Source: Meghimatium bilineatum (taxonomy: Eukaryota > Mollusca > Gastropoda > Stylommatophora > Philomycidae). From it: a DNA stretch of 64,000 nt. The translations under genes and the position numbers were made by a program. Every line of letters starts with the position of its first letter. The first letter of the stretch is position 1. The stretch lies in NCBI GenBank assembly GCA_034231615.1, contig CM067298.1, forward strand, positions 61,844,387-61,908,386. Direction: 5' to 3'. Below the pieces are notes generated by a model that was not told the origin of the DNA, did no database searches, and was given only the letters and a program-made list of their open reading frames with translations. Of the stretch, positions 1 through 12,100 are shown piece after piece.

Positions 1-697
1 GTGTATGTTATTATGTGTATTTCCAGCGATATCATAACTTCACTACCCTGTTTCAAGTTTTGCCTTTTGGATTTCAATTTTATGCAATGAGTACATATTA
101 TTGATTTAGGAAAATAAAACACGGGATTTAACACTGCAAAACAAGCACAGCATTTATTTAACCATATCCTCGTCTTTTTTATTACGAAAAAGTGACTGAA
201 AATCAAGTATCGTGATTTTTTTCCTCCACAAAAAAAAAAATCAGAAAGGACTCACGATGTTTTCTATCATTGTAAGGAACTGCGCTCCCCCTCTTCACTC
301 TTTAGCAAAGCCTGTATCCAAGGTTCTTTTGTAACTCACTTAGCCTATCAAAAAAGGGTTCAAAAGTCGGATAGAATTGAATTCACTGTACTCGGTTTCC
401 CATACGTACACCGTCACTTTCAACGAAGCGGCACGGCACCTGCGTAGAGTATCACTCATAACACGTAATTCCGTTACGTGTAAATCTGCTAAGGAGATCC
501 CCACTTGTATGATTATTATTTTGGTGAGTACATCGTAAATATTTTAAAATCCTCAACAGCCACCAGGTCGACTCAGCCTAAGGCAATCGGTACAAGATAT
601 TATGGGAACTTAAAAATGTGGCTCATGACCGCATCTGGCATTGATATTCTGTTAGTCAATGAAAAATACCGTTCTAATACCATAATCTCCGGTATGC
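1..697. other. Unassigned left edge
   Basis: No supported exon. Two overlapping frames at 505-813 belong partly to the MITE that follows. Confidence 0.4.
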
Positions 698-705
698 CTA
701 TAGAG

Positions 706-849
706 CAGTGTTCCTCAACGCGGGGCACACGCCCAACAGGGGAGGGGCAATTTGATTGTTCAGGGAGGAAATTGGAAAAAATTTGCAGGGAACATTTCAA
801 TTTTGAATATTAGAAAAAAAATTGTAAACAAAAAAGTTGGGAAACACTG
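706..849. mobile_element. hAT MITE (144 bp)
   Basis: Ends CAGTGTTCCTCAACG and GTTGGGAAACACTG are inverted repeats. The flanks CTATAGAG (698-705) and CTCTAGAG (850-857) are an 8-bp target duplication with one mismatch, typical of hAT. The interior (GGGGCAATTTGATTGTTCAG) matches the right end of the 6.5-kb hAT element at 40587-47149. Confidence 0.75.
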
Positions 850-1369
850 CTCTAGAGTAGATAAGAGACACTTTACTTTACTTGCATTAACTAACTTACT
901 AACTTTGTAAGCCATCAGCTTAAAACGTCCACCGAATTTCTCTTGTAGCACAACAGTGATCCTTTTTGATTTGCAGTAGGATGAAGTTAAAAGAATTGAG
1001 ATAATTTGTGGTACCGTTTTATTTCCATAAATGGCTCAACACAACCAACTTCAGTAGTACCTAAGACTGTAAAAAAAACTGTCAAATACTGCATGTTTCC
1101 CGTTTAAGGAGTTGCAGGGTGAGATTTTTTGTAGCTTTGAGACCAGATGTGACAATGAGCATTTTTTGAGAGGCTGTATGTTTATCCCTCAACTTTCTTT
1201 AGTCGCCTCCTGCGAAAAAGGACAGTGGCCATATTCTTTTCACCCTGAACTAGAAATTCAGTCCCCGATTGTCACCCGGGTGATGGAATCTGATATCTTG
1301 GCCATTCACAGAAGCATTATGTAAATCTCTGCTACAGAGCCGTATCTTTCCAATATAAATAGTAAAAAT

Positions 1370-1460
1370 TCTTGAAGGACTACTTCAATTCCCGTTAGTC
1401 TCAGGAATTTTTAAAAATTGTCCTCTGGCTTCCTACTTAAAAATTTACTAATATAAATAG
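1370..1460 (+). repeat. 3' part of a tRNA-derived SINE
   Basis: TTCAATTCCCGTTAGTCTCA then TTGTCCTCTGGCTTCCTACT match the tail half of the reverse-oriented SINE at 41870-42020. Only the B-box side and tail are present. Confidence 0.5.
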
Positions 1461-1659
1461 TACTCCATTTCTTATTTGTTGCTGCGATGTTAAAGATGAT
1501 TGAAACAGACTTTCGAATGTGTTTGGTGATCCAATTATTCGAAGAATATACAAAGTTCATGTATAATAAAAATGGTATTTACTATATCTTAGGCTGTAGC
1601 TACGTCATCAACAAACCTTTTAGCAAGATGCAATATACAGTATTTTTTTCTTCTGCTTT

Positions 1660-1765
1660 GATAATAAATGTCCCGGAGAACGAAATGTATTGTGTCATGG
1701 TGTATAGTTTCACAACGATATCTGCGCATTATGGCTTGAAACATATGACTTGTACATTGATTTTG
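1660..1765 (+). repeat. Dispersed repeat R, copy
   Basis: The segment GAGAACGAAATGTATTGTGT to CTTGAAACATATGACTTG aligns with 54875-54955 and 9320-9400, members of an unclassified dispersed family. Confidence 0.5.
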
Positions 1766-1893
1766 TTCACTTTGACCTATGTGACAGCATTACGAACTGA
1801 AACCTCCTTAGTAGTTTCTTACAACATGCACGGCAGATCATGGGTTACTGAACTTTACTCTCTTTTCGAGCTACTGCAACAAATATATGTCAG

Positions 1894-2889
1894 TCAGTCA
1901 GTTCCTCTTTTGCCATAGTTTGGCACATACGGGGGGGGGGGGGGGAATGTCATAGTTCTCCATGCCTGTCGGTCAGTTTCTAGAGATTGTATGTCTTGTG
2001 CATTTATGCCTGTTGATTTTAATTCATATATAAATGTTCTTCTGAGCGTTGTTTTTGGTCTTCCATGTTTTCTTTCCCGTCTGGCGTCCATATGAAGACT
2101 TGCCGTGGAATTCTGTCTTCCTTCATTCTAAGTACGTGGCCGATGTATGTCCAGCGGTGTTTTATGATGATGTTCGTCACGTATTCTTGTTTGGTCTTCT
2201 CTCTTAGTATGTCGTTTGATTTGAAGTCTTTCCAATTAGTATTTGTGATTTTTCTGAGGCATCTATTCTCGAAGGCAACTAACTTCTTATCCATTATTGC
2301 GGTAAATTTCCAACTTTCACATCCATATGTCAATGATGGAATCATACTTGCATTGAATAGTCACAGTTTGATGTGTTTACTTGTGATCTTCGATCTCCAG
2401 ATGTTTGAGAGTTTGTTAAAGGCGTTGGAGGCGAGAACGATTCGAGTCTTGATTTCTGAGTTGGTATTCCAATCTGCTGTTATCTTACTTCCCAAATATA
2501 CAAAATTTAAAACGTTGTCTAGTATATTATCATCTAGTTTAATTGATTCTATGAGGCCGGTAAAGTTCATGATTTTTGTTTTATGTGTGTTTATTTGAAG
2601 GCTTATCTGTTGTGCAAAAAATTTGAGTCGTTCTGTTTTTTCTTGGAGATCTTGGTGTGTTGAACTCAGGAGAGCAATATCATCTGCGAAGGTTAGATCT
2701 TCCAGGGCCTTGTTGTTTACCCATTTGATTCCAAGCTGTTTTTGGTCTGTGAATTTCCTCATCACCCAGTCAATCGCGATGCAAAACAGTACTGGGGACA
2801 AAATACATCCTTGTTTTACTCCCGTTGTTACTGGGAACCAGCTGGAAAAGCCACTTTCTGTTCTTACACAGCAAGCCGTATCGGAGTAA
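1894..2889 (-). mobile_element. LINE reverse transcriptase fragment
   Basis: Minus-strand frames give V-T-T-G-V-K-Q-G-C, S-P-V-L-F, LTFADDIALLSS (the RT catalytic FADD), VYLGSKIT, SLTYGCESW, then the thumb/C-terminal ENRCLRKITN and IGHVLRMKEDRIPRQ. It is broken by at least one frameshift near 2350 and truncated at the 5' side. This is a non-LTR retrotransposon of RTE-like type. A poly-G run lies at its end (1931-1945). Confidence 0.85.
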
Positions 2890-3330
2890 AAAACTTTATG
2901 ATATTGATGTATTAATATATGTACAGAGTTAAATTATCAGCAGTATTTCCAAATCAAACATGACAACGACACAGACACCAGAATACATACTATGGGACTG
3001 TTGCAGCTTCCTTGTTCCCAAAACAAGCGTGGCATACAGAAACATCTCTGCAAAATAATCTGCATAGAACCCGCAACAACCTAAAACAAAACGCTCGATA
3101 CATTATTCATATCGGACTGGAAGTAAAATAATTGGTCGCAGAAGAGAAAACTTGAACGCTATTTGGCAAATAGTTCACTAGCTTTGTCAATAATACAAAT
3201 AAACGTATTCACATTTCACAAATTTCTTAATGATCTTTTCAGTTATCATTAGTTCTGGTCTGTGTATCTGTGCAATGGACGTCTTTTAAATACACACTGT
3301 GTCGAATTTGTTGTGGGGGGGGGGGGGGGT

Positions 3331-3450
3331 CATTGGCGCAAATAAAACGACGACATAACACATCTCCTTTCTCTGGACTACATCCTGTTAAACATCTAGT
3401 GGGTCCATTGTCCTGCTACAAGAGAGATCCAGTGGAGGTGTGAGAGAGAA
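3331..3450. repeat. Dispersed repeat R, copy
   Basis: GGCGCAAATAAAACGACGAC, GGACTACATCCTG and TCCTGCTACAAGAGAGATCC recur at 7255, 16395, 33860, 37440 and 54840. It is preceded by a poly-G run (3315-3329). Confidence 0.6.
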
Positions 3451-4082
3451 CACTAATAAAACATTATATGCTCTGCATATTACATCAGCATTATTTGTCA
3501 TAAAGATCAAATAAGTTAAAATTTGAATTTTTAAAATTGTTATTTTGTTAGTTTAGATGAACGCCAATTAATACCAAATATATTAGTCGCAGAAGCGACA
3601 TTGCTCCCTTCACTTAACATAGGCCTAGACTGACCGTACCTTTTTTCAATATCAGATATATATTTTTAAATATGGCGGGAAAACACATGAAACATTCATA
3701 GTACTTTTTTGCATATTTCAATGTTTCCCGTCACTAAAATATGATGTATATATTTAATATAAATTATCAAAAGCAAGTAAGGTACACTACCAGTTATGAG
3801 CAAACACGTTTCCTTTTGTTGACTTTCAATGCCGATCATTGAGTTTGTCAAATTCCAGTGTTGTTTACCATTAGTCACACAATAGTGCTTCCACTTTTCT
3901 TTTATACTATAGTATTGTTGTGTCTGGCCACCATTGCATGTTTGTTGTAGTTGCCTCTATATATATATATCTCATTGTGTGACAGTTCTTCAATAAATAT
4001 CTTCTTTATTTGACAGCTTTAAGCTACCTTTTCATTACTTTCTATATCCCACCATATGTGTATCTACTTTGTCATAAAAAAA

Positions 4083-4490
4083 ACATGCCGACTCCGCATA
4101 GAAGGTTGGCTGCTTCAGATATCCAACATCCAAAGGCTCTTACATGGTGGTGCACATTGCTAGACTGTAACATGTCCATTTTGTGATGTTATTCTCTCAC
4201 TTGTATCTCTGTCTATCCCTTTCATGTCTCCCTTCGACTTTACCCTCAGGTAAGGTCTTCAACAAGGTGTTACGTCTTTTAGTGAATCCAAAATACTTTA
4301 TGTGCTTGATCTTTAATTCCTTTAATAATCTTTTTTCCATATTAAGTGTTGTTAGAATCTCCTTGTTTGTTTTCTCTTTCCATGATCTTCTCACTTTTCT
4401 TCTATTTATCCACTCAAAGGTATCAATTCTGTCTACTGTTTCTGAGCCACACATTAAGATAGAATAGATGTAGCATTTTATATTTTTCAT
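4083..4490 (-). mobile_element. LINE family B 3' fragment
   Basis: Minus-strand translation gives YSILMCGSETVDRIDTFEW, WKEKTNKEILTTLNMEKR, LKTLPEGKVEG. It is the counterpart of the better preserved plus-strand copy at 42334-42745. Confidence 0.8.
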
Positions 4491-4877
4491 TTTTAACTTG
4501 TTTGTAATTTATTTAGATGTTAATATGTTAGTTGTATTCATGGCGGTTTCTCAATATGACTTTTGTTATGCAAGCAAGAAATAAGAAAATATATATTTCA
4601 CTATAAGGATTCATAAAAGAAAAACAAAAGAAAAATAGGGCCCCCAAGGAGAAAAAAAAATTAAATTAAAATAGCGTTAGCACTATTTACAAAATGTTGG
4701 CACTAAATGGCTAAAATGTAAAAAAGAAACTAAATCTTTTGAACATTACTAAAATGGCAACACTGCGGGGGATGAATTAAATGAATCGATACTTTTATAT
4801 TACAAGTAATCGAGCGAGTTGTTGGCTGTAATTCTCTTATTTGTTTGTATAGTAAGAAGATCACAGTGTGAAAATAA

Positions 4878-4990
4878 TAAACAGCCTGCGATATGCTGAT
4901 GATACTGTTTATTTTAGCAGAAAGTGAACAGGAACTACAAAGACTAATAGATCAAGTCGATAACTCAAGTTGAGAATATGGATAAAAAAT
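4878..4990 (+). mobile_element. RT fragment with YADD
   Basis: A short stretch encodes L-R-Y-A-D-D-T-V and, one base shifted, ILAESEQELQRLIDQVDN, the catalytic strand and following helix of a LINE RT. Confidence 0.65.
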
Positions 4991-5039
4991 TAAACATAAA
5001 AAAATTAAAGTTTTGTCTCCTGAATGAAACTCACTGACT

Positions 5040-6880
5040 TTTGTAGTGCACACAATGGCTCATAGAGTATTGATTCCAGAGTGTTGTTTACTCTGGCCAA
5101 TATGTCTGACTCAGGGTTTCCTACTAATAACACTCTTGAAGTATTTGTTTGGCACTCTGTTCTGCCCGCCCACATGTACACATGGCAGTTTTGTCAATCT
5201 TGATTTTTGTGTACATTTCACTGCTGAGACGGTTGTGTCTCGTTCTGAGGCGTAGAATTACAGCTTGTTCTGATCTATTCATAATATGATAGTCCTCTTG
5301 TGTTGGTGTTTGTGGCTTTCTTATTGACTTGATCATCTGTTTCTTCTGGTGGTAGGGGATCGGTACATCTGCATGGTCTTCGTCAGCACCTTCCTTAGCC
5401 AGTTGGTCTGCTTTTTCATTTCCTGGTATTCCACAGTTAGATGGTATTCACTGCATAGTTACCCTATACTGGTAAGACAATTCATTAAGTAGTTTTTGTA
5501 AATCTGTTAGTTTTCCATACTGGAGAGCTTGAAGCGCCGACATTGCATCTGTCAGGAATACCACGGGTTGTAGGCCGGAGTTGGAGTTCAGCAGTTTTTC
5601 AGTTGCCACCCTAATTGTCAAAAACGGTTGGGGTTTTGTTGCCTACAGAAACGGCGTGAAGTTGGTTGAGAAATCTTCAGCATATTCTACTGTCACATCG
5701 AGCATGAGGATGGAGATAGAGGGAGTTACATCAGCTCTTAATTGGTTAATAACTGATACATCAACACACTCGGTAATACTCACATACTCTCAAAGCATGT
5801 TGCGCAAGATAGAAAAGTTCATGCTATGAAAAGAATGGTGGGACTTATTGAACAACTCAGTTGTCCAGAGCATTACATGGTTATACTGCCCTAGTCATGC
5901 TGGGGTCAGCGGAAACGAGAGAGCCGGCTTATTGGCATGCAATGCGGTGATAGACGGCACATTGCTGGGAAGAGATAAAGCAGACTTAATGAAGGCAGTA
6001 ATAAATTCATTTCAAGATGCAGATGATGTCAATGAGGTTGAGAACGTACACATACAGAGAATGTTAGAAATGGGAGTATTCAGAGGTGAGGGGAGGAAAA
6101 GTAAATTTTTGGAAAGTGCCGAAGATCACACAATGAACACCTGACCGGAACTCTGAGTCTACATACACTGGGATGGCTGCTGGAGCGGAGGGCGGACCAC
6201 TTATGGGAATGTCCCGCGTGCTGTGAAGCCAGTTTCTAATCAAGAATCAAGAATTGTCTGGATTTTTGCATCATAATTATTGCAGAATTGCCCTGTTGGT
6301 GTTCTGATCGTATCTCTATGCTTGTGTGGATATTCTATATATACATCTGCACCTACATTCTGTGCTGACTCATATGTGTATACTCTGACCCATATGTCTT
6401 GTGGATATTCATCGTCCAGGAAAATGATGGTGACTATCCTTCGCTGCAGACTGTTCTGTTCGTCATCGCTTAGTATTTCTTTCACATATGTCTGAATGTA
6501 TATTGGTGTCATACCTGCGTCTGTACAGCTCGCCCCACTTCTGAAGCCAAATTGAGCGGGAATCAGCTGTGGTTCTGCAATTTATCGTAATCTCTGTTCG
6601 ATTATTTTTTTCGTATATTTCACAAGTATGACTTAACAAGGAAATGCATCTAAGTGATTCATTGTTACTACCCTATTTTTTACCATAATGGTATAATTAC
6701 TAATTTTTGTCAGTCGTCTGGTACGTTTATTTCTATCCGGGTTATTGTGAATAATCTGGCTAGTCACTGGACCCCTGTGTTTCTATATGCTTTTATTGTT
6801 TCGCTTGGTATACCGTCTTCTTCTGGTGATTTATTAATTGGGCTATGTTTTTAGGCTGTATCTATTTGCCTAAAGTTTAT
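5040..6880 (-). mobile_element. Internally deleted LINE with RNase H, interrupted by another LINE
   Basis: From high to low coordinates the minus strand encodes the RT start (6880-6650), AEPQLIPAQFGFRSGAS (about 6545-6600), RNase H start W-V-R-V-Y-T-Y-E-S-A (6440-6256, the catalytic D-G-S degraded) and the RNase H to C-terminal part (5611-5040). The central RT palm is missing. A close relative is at 57000-57715. An oppositely oriented RNase H fragment sits at 5612-6250. Confidence 0.75.
5612..6250 (+). mobile_element. Nested I-like LINE RNase H fragment
   Basis: Plus-strand frames encode WGFVAYRNGVKLVEKSSAYS, MRMEIEGVTSALNWLI, then W-L-Y-C-P-S-H-A-G-V-S-G-N-E-R-A, the classical RNase H C-terminal motif, and D-H-L-W-E-C-P. 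The bordering minus-strand LINE resumes on either side (compare the continuous copy at 57600-57650), so this piece was inserted there. Confidence 0.75.
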
Positions 6881-6904
6881 ATGGCTTCAAATCCACTGTT
6901 ATTA

Positions 6905-7140
6905 TGTGAGTTTAAATAAGTGTCATGGGTAGAAGAGTTTTCTGGAGATGGCCCTCATGTGTGTTGAGTATATTGTGGAATATGTCACCTCTTTTATTTC
7001 GGTGGTCCATCGTTTTCGTGGTCGGCCTCTAGGTGTGCCTTCAGTGTATATGTGTAGCATAGCTTGCTGTGGTATGCTGTCTGATTGTAGTCTGATGATG
7101 TGTGCAAATCATTTGATTTAAGTTGGTTATCATCGTGTAA
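6905..7140 (-). mobile_element. LINE 3' end fragment
   Basis: It encodes degraded G-R-P-R-K-R-W-type C-terminal sequence (minus strand G-R-P-R-K-R-W-T-T-E-I-K). Nucleotides such as AGAGTTTTCTGGAGATGGCC match the reverse complement of 36905-37025 and 60870-60965. Confidence 0.6.
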
Positions 7141-7256
7141 ATACTGGAGTCATTTCTCGGGTGAGGCTGGTTTACTAGCGACGTAGTTACAGACGTCCAT
7201 CGTTTAGTGGAAGTTGTAAAAACAATCAACTTATTGGTTAACACCTTCGCAATCGG

Positions 7257-7385
7257 ATGTGTTAGGCATTTGTCGCAAATAAAACGACAACACAACGTTT
7301 TCCCGTTATATGGACTATTCTTCTGCTGAAAATGTAAAATGCCCGTTGTCCTACAAGAGATACCAGGTAAGAGTTTTAGAATGAT
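7257..7385. repeat. Dispersed repeat R, copy
   Basis: CGCAAATAAAACGACAACAC and GTCCTACAAGAGATACCAG match the copy at 3331-3450. Confidence 0.55.
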
Positions 7386-7504
7386 TGCAAAACAAAACAA
7401 TACATATCTACAATATCAAACAAATAATACTTCATTGATTTAAAGATCTCTATTGGTATATTTGGCGTTTGTCAAAATTTAATGCAATCTTCTAGAGCAA
7501 TGTG

Positions 7505-7841
7505 TAATATGATATGACTGATCAAATATAGAAAATATAAATATGTTAACATGATACACTAAATATGATATGATTAATCAAATATAGAAAACATAAATAT
7601 GTTAACATGATACACTACATATGATATGACTGATCAAATATAGAAGACATAAAAATGTTAACATGATACACTAAATATGATATGATTAATTATAGAAAAC
7701 ATAAATATGTTAACATGATACACTAAATATGATATGATTAATCAAATATAGAATACATAAATATGTTAACATGATACACTAAATATTATATGATTAATCA
7801 AATATAGAATACATAAATATGTTAATATGATACACTCAATA
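7505..7841. repeat. 56-bp minisatellite, six units
   Basis: Tandem units of about 56 bp (ATATGATATGATTAATCAAA ... TTAACATGATACACTAA), one unit shortened to 52. Its last unit runs into the block shared with the gene A downstream flank, whose own text (ATACACTCAATATGAGC) looks like the seed of the unit. Confidence 0.9.
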
Positions 7842-7902
7842 TGAGCTACATCAATCAGTAACTTTCGTTTTCCGAACAGGAAAGATATTTTAAGTAGAAC
7901 TT
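7829..7902. other. Downstream block shared by genes A and B, copy B
   Basis: This stretch (GAGCTACATCAATCAG ... ACAGGAAAGATATTTTAAG) aligns, at roughly 80% by eye, with 26359-26440. The blocks lie about 0.9 kb and 0.5 kb past the stop codons of genes B and A. This suggests the duplication unit extended past the coding exons, or that these are conserved 3' UTR or regulatory segments. Confidence 0.6.
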
Positions 7903-8194
7903 CAATATTTGTGATTTAAAACAATAATAATTATATATGTAAATAATATTATACATGCATATAATCAAAGGGCATGGAGTAGTTACAAATTATTAACATA
8001 TATTTATTTAGCTTCAACCATGGCCGTCTATATTATACAACCCACTAGCCAATGGATAATGAAGCTTTCTTTACTGACTCATTTGACCATTCCCGTTATT
8101 TGTATTCGTCTACACGAATTATACTTTGTGTGACAGCTAATGAAATTCAAGGGAATAGTCATTCGAGTCATTTTGGAAGTCTAGATTTCCCATT

Positions 8195-8425
8195 AGCCAG
8201 TTACTATCTTTGTGTTTCCATAATGGTACAGTTAATGATTTTTGTCAGTCGTCTTGTACATTTTTTTCTGTCCAGGCTGTTTTCAATAATCTGGTTAGCC
8301 ACTGGACCCCAGTGTTTCTATACACTTTTATTACTTCGCTCGGTATGCCGTCCAATCCTCTTGATTTATTACTTGGGCTATGTTTTAAGGCTTTATCTAT
8401 TTACCTAAAGTTAGCATAGCTTCAA
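8195..8425 (-). mobile_element. LINE RT N-terminal fragment
   Basis: Minus-strand frame gives S-P-S-N-K-S-R-G-L-D-G-I-P-S-E-V-I-K, then T-G-V-Q-W-L-T-R-L. It is nearly the same segment as 6650-6880. Confidence 0.75.
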
Positions 8426-8489
8426 ATGAACTTTTAATATGTGAGTTTAAATAAGTGTTATTTGGTAGACACGTTGAAAGATTTAACTG

Positions 8490-8665
8490 AACTCGCTACC
8501 GAGATAGACATAATATTATCATTAAGTGCCGTCTTCGCAAAGAAGATTGGTTGCAATGAACCTCCAAAATCATCTGTCTCTTACTTTGATAGCGCACTCT
8601 GCTATTTATAACCTGTCTATCTCGTGGTGTTTCTCACTTGTATCTGCCTACTTCTTGCTCGCCTC
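8490..8665 (-). mobile_element. LINE family B 3' end
   Basis: AAGTGCCGTCTTCGCAAAGA and following text match the 3' ends at 25940-26040 and 52745-52870 and the reverse complement of 42690-42740. It lies just past the gene B stop codon. Confidence 0.55.
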
Positions 8666-8797
8666 CCCTTAAAAGTAATATTTATATAGGCCTAACTGTT
8701 AATATCTATTCATATAAAAAGCAAATTATCAAATATATTTTAAAAAATGGATTTCTTTAAAATTAACAATAAATTAATATCTTCCTTGATAGTTATT

Positions 8798-9118
8798 TTA
8801 TATAAAATGTACCCAGAGTGAAACGTGCTCAAGCATTGCCTCTAACATGCAGTAACTGACAGTTCGCTTGGTGCCTTGGTTTGCAGTTTGTAGATCTATC
8901 AAACCTCCGCTTAATGCTTCATTAATGTAAATTTTCATGGTGTCACATGTTACCATTGGCAGCAGCTCACCTAGTGTGACTATCATGTTGTTGACATGAC
9001 GACGTAGTCTTGTAAGTTGTGAAGCAATAATGCTGGAATAGGTTACAGTATCATTTTCTTGACTTTTCAGAAAGTGAACGTATGTCGACAGTAGTAGCAG
9101 ATTATATAGTCGTGAATT
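8798..9118 (-). CDS. Gene B exon 4 (C-terminal)
   Basis: The acceptor TTCTATCCCACAG is followed by 106 codons and a stop, 321 nt in all, exactly the length of gene A exon 4. By-eye identity is 60/106. Invariant blocks are [11 protein letters not shown] ([11 protein letters not shown] in A), [10 protein letters not shown], and LEAMLE near the C-terminus. Two of the four conserved cysteines are here (exon residues 58 and 90). Confidence 0.88.
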   Translation of the reverse strand, partial: NSRLYNLLLLSTYVHFLKSQENDTVTYSSIIASQLTRLRRHVNNMIVTLGELLPMVTCDTMKIYINEALSGGLIDLQTANQGTKRTVSYCMLEAMLEHVSLWVHFI

Positions 9119-12100
9119 CTGTGGGATAGAATAATGTAGATATTTTATTTTCTACATACATTTTGGGTAAAAATTGGACTATTGAAATTTTTATAAATAT
9201 TTTAAAAATCTTTTAGTGGCGGGCCTATCTGGTGTAGGATTTTATAAAACATATGCTAATGTATATTGAGCTTCTTTGTTTGTTATGTTTGTTCCTAAAC
9301 TCCTGTATGTTAACAGAATGTCGTCCAAAGAACGAAATAAGCGGGGTCGTAGTGTACAGCTTGGTTGCAATATCGCCGCTTTTCGACAAGACTCAGCCTT
9401 CTTCAACTAGCAGCTTCTGGATCACATTTGACCATTGTTGAGATGGTCAAACCAATACTCAAAATCTTCTTAATCGCCTATTCCAACGTGAGTGAAAAGT
9501 AACAGCTTCATCATTTTTATGCTCCATTCGAGCCTGACAGTGCTAGAAAGTGTGAAAGAGTTCTTCATCACCATAAAATCTGGATCTTTTGAAATTGTTT
9601 CTTTAAATAATCAAAAGAAAAATAATGTAAGCAGATAAGGCCAAAGGTAAGATCCTTTAAGTATGATTGCAGAGGAGTGGATGTTGTAAGCAGAATTCAA
9701 CAAGACAAACGTAAGGCTCAAGTAGTGGGAAATCAGGTGTGGGATAGGCCCCCCTGGTGGAACGAAGAGGTTCAAGGGGCATGGAGCGAGAAACGGAAAG
9801 CAGTATCACTATGGCAAAGGACAAGGAAACGTGTTGCTGCTCAACCCATGGAGGTCGCACAATGGAAACGCAAGAAAGATAAATTAGTCCAAACATTCAA
9901 AGATATTGCAAAGTCAGCAAAGGCGTCAAAATGGGACGAATTTTGCAAGGAGATCACACGACAAAAGTCACTAAAATTGTTCTGACGGTTACACAAGTCC
10001 ATGAATGGTCTGACAAGACGCGTGACTATTGCCGATTTCCAGAGCGACGATACCGTCTGGCAGAAGACGGACGAGACAAAAGGTGCGGCGTTGCTGGCAC
10101 ACTACACCGCACAAATTGGTCAGAGAAATGTGGAGGCATATCAAAAAATCAGGAAAACGATCACAGACACGTGTAAGAACTTGAGCATGGAAAACCATAT
10201 GCTAATCACAGTTGAATAAATCAGGAAGCCACTGAAAAGTACAAAAAACAGAGCACCAGGGCCAGATGGCATTAGATACGATGACATTAGTCGAAGAAAG
10301 GATGAAGAGTTGGGAGAGTTGGCGGACATGTTCAATAATAGCCTTCTAAAGGGCACAGAGAAAGAAGACTGGTTGCACAGCTATTTAGTTCCACTACCCA
10401 AACCTGTGAAGGACCACACCAGGATACAAGGCTACAGAATAATAACAATGCAGAATACGGTGGCAAGCTTTTGGAAAAAATTGTGGCCCGGAAGGTATCG
10501 TGTTATCTTGAAAGAAATAAGTGTTTACCAACATTGTTAGGAGGATATCGTCTAGGAAAGAAGACATGGCAGAATGCAGCCATATTTGCGCAGGATGTTT
10601 TTGAGGGGTTCGATTCACGCATGGAGACATGTGGGGTCGCAATAGACCTTGAGGATACGTACAATAGGGTGTCCTTGGATATCTTGATGCACCAGCTGTT
10701 AAATCTTGACGTTAATCCTTTTGTCGTGCGTTGGGTTGGCGCCGCCTTGATGCCCAGGGTTGTAGTTCTTAAGTGTGGTAACCGGATATCTACACCAACG
10801 GTTATTAGCCCTGGCCTGCCACAGGGATCGCATCTATCTCCTGTACTTTTGAATGTATACACAGTACATATCGCTGGCAATCAAATCACAGGTGTTGGCA
10901 GAACGATGTCATATGCCGATGATATCCTTATGTATAGACAGGGCAGAAATCGAGAAGAGTGCGTCGTGGAACTACAGAAGGAGCTGGACAGACTGACAAA
11001 TTGGTGTCGAGATACGGGAGCAGTGGTTAATCCGACTAAGGCATTCGTGACGTGGTTTTCCTTGAACAATCACATGGTAAAGACACCCATGCCACAAGTT
11101 TCGTTGTCCGAGAAAAGTTTAGAAAGAACTAGCACAATGAGATATCTTTGTGTGTTTTTTGACAGAAGCCTGAGTTTCAGGGAAAATATTGACCACATTA
11201 TTATAAGGGCAGGCAAAGGCTTAGCAGCAATGAAGGTTATGGCTGCTGCGCAGTGTGAGCAAAGATTGCTATTTCTTTTGTACCAGGGTTTGGTTGTGGC
11301 TGTGGTGGAATATGCACTGGCAATTCTGACTCTTAGCTAAACTCAGATCGAAAGACTGGATAGAGTCCAGAATGCAGCAATGCGTATCATTCTGGGATGC
11401 ACAAGAGACACATCGACAAGAGCTATGCGATACCTACTTGACTGCCCAACAGCTGAGCATAGATTACAGTATTGCCGTGCACGGGCGTACCTTTAAATAC
11501 ATGCAGATAAGGAACACCCGTTCCATTACCTCACATGATTTAATGATGATATACCCTGGTTACGTACGATTATGGTTGAAATTTTGTGAAATGAAAAGTA
11601 TCCCTTATGGTGATCTACGTTGATTTCAACCTCCGGCTTTTGTCCAATAGGCTATAGCAGAGCTTCAAACCATCAAAAATAGTGGATGGCGCATTTCTGG
11701 TAATCCAGTCACAATGGCCTCCGGAAATTATAAATTAATTGCTTTAAAGCCTTGAAAAATAATAATAAAACTAAAAATTAAATACTGAAATTGTAGTGAC
11801 TTGATTACATAAATAGCTGTTACCATTAATTGTGATTGTCTTGTGCTTCAATGAGTCTCTGAGTATGTATCGAGAATATATGTGCATCCGACATCAGTCA
11901 TCGCGACTGTAACAAATGTACTACATGTTTATCGGTCGCTGGTAAGCTAAATAAATGTACGATTAGATTAGTAATTTCATATTATTCGTCTGTCAGTGAC
12001 GTCACAGAAGTACACAATATTTGAGAAATTCCCAAAGATCACGCATCATACATACACTGAGATGGACACTCAACGGAGAACGGAGCACTTATGGGAGTGC

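Noticed and set aside
1487..1918. 143-codon open frame as a gene
   Set aside because: It overlaps a dispersed repeat R copy and shows no family motifs or splice context.
7505..7841. CRISPR-like array of regular repeats
   Set aside because: Units are contiguous with no unique spacers, and the genome is clearly eukaryotic; it is a minisatellite. The same applies to 17740-18006 and 55960-56290.
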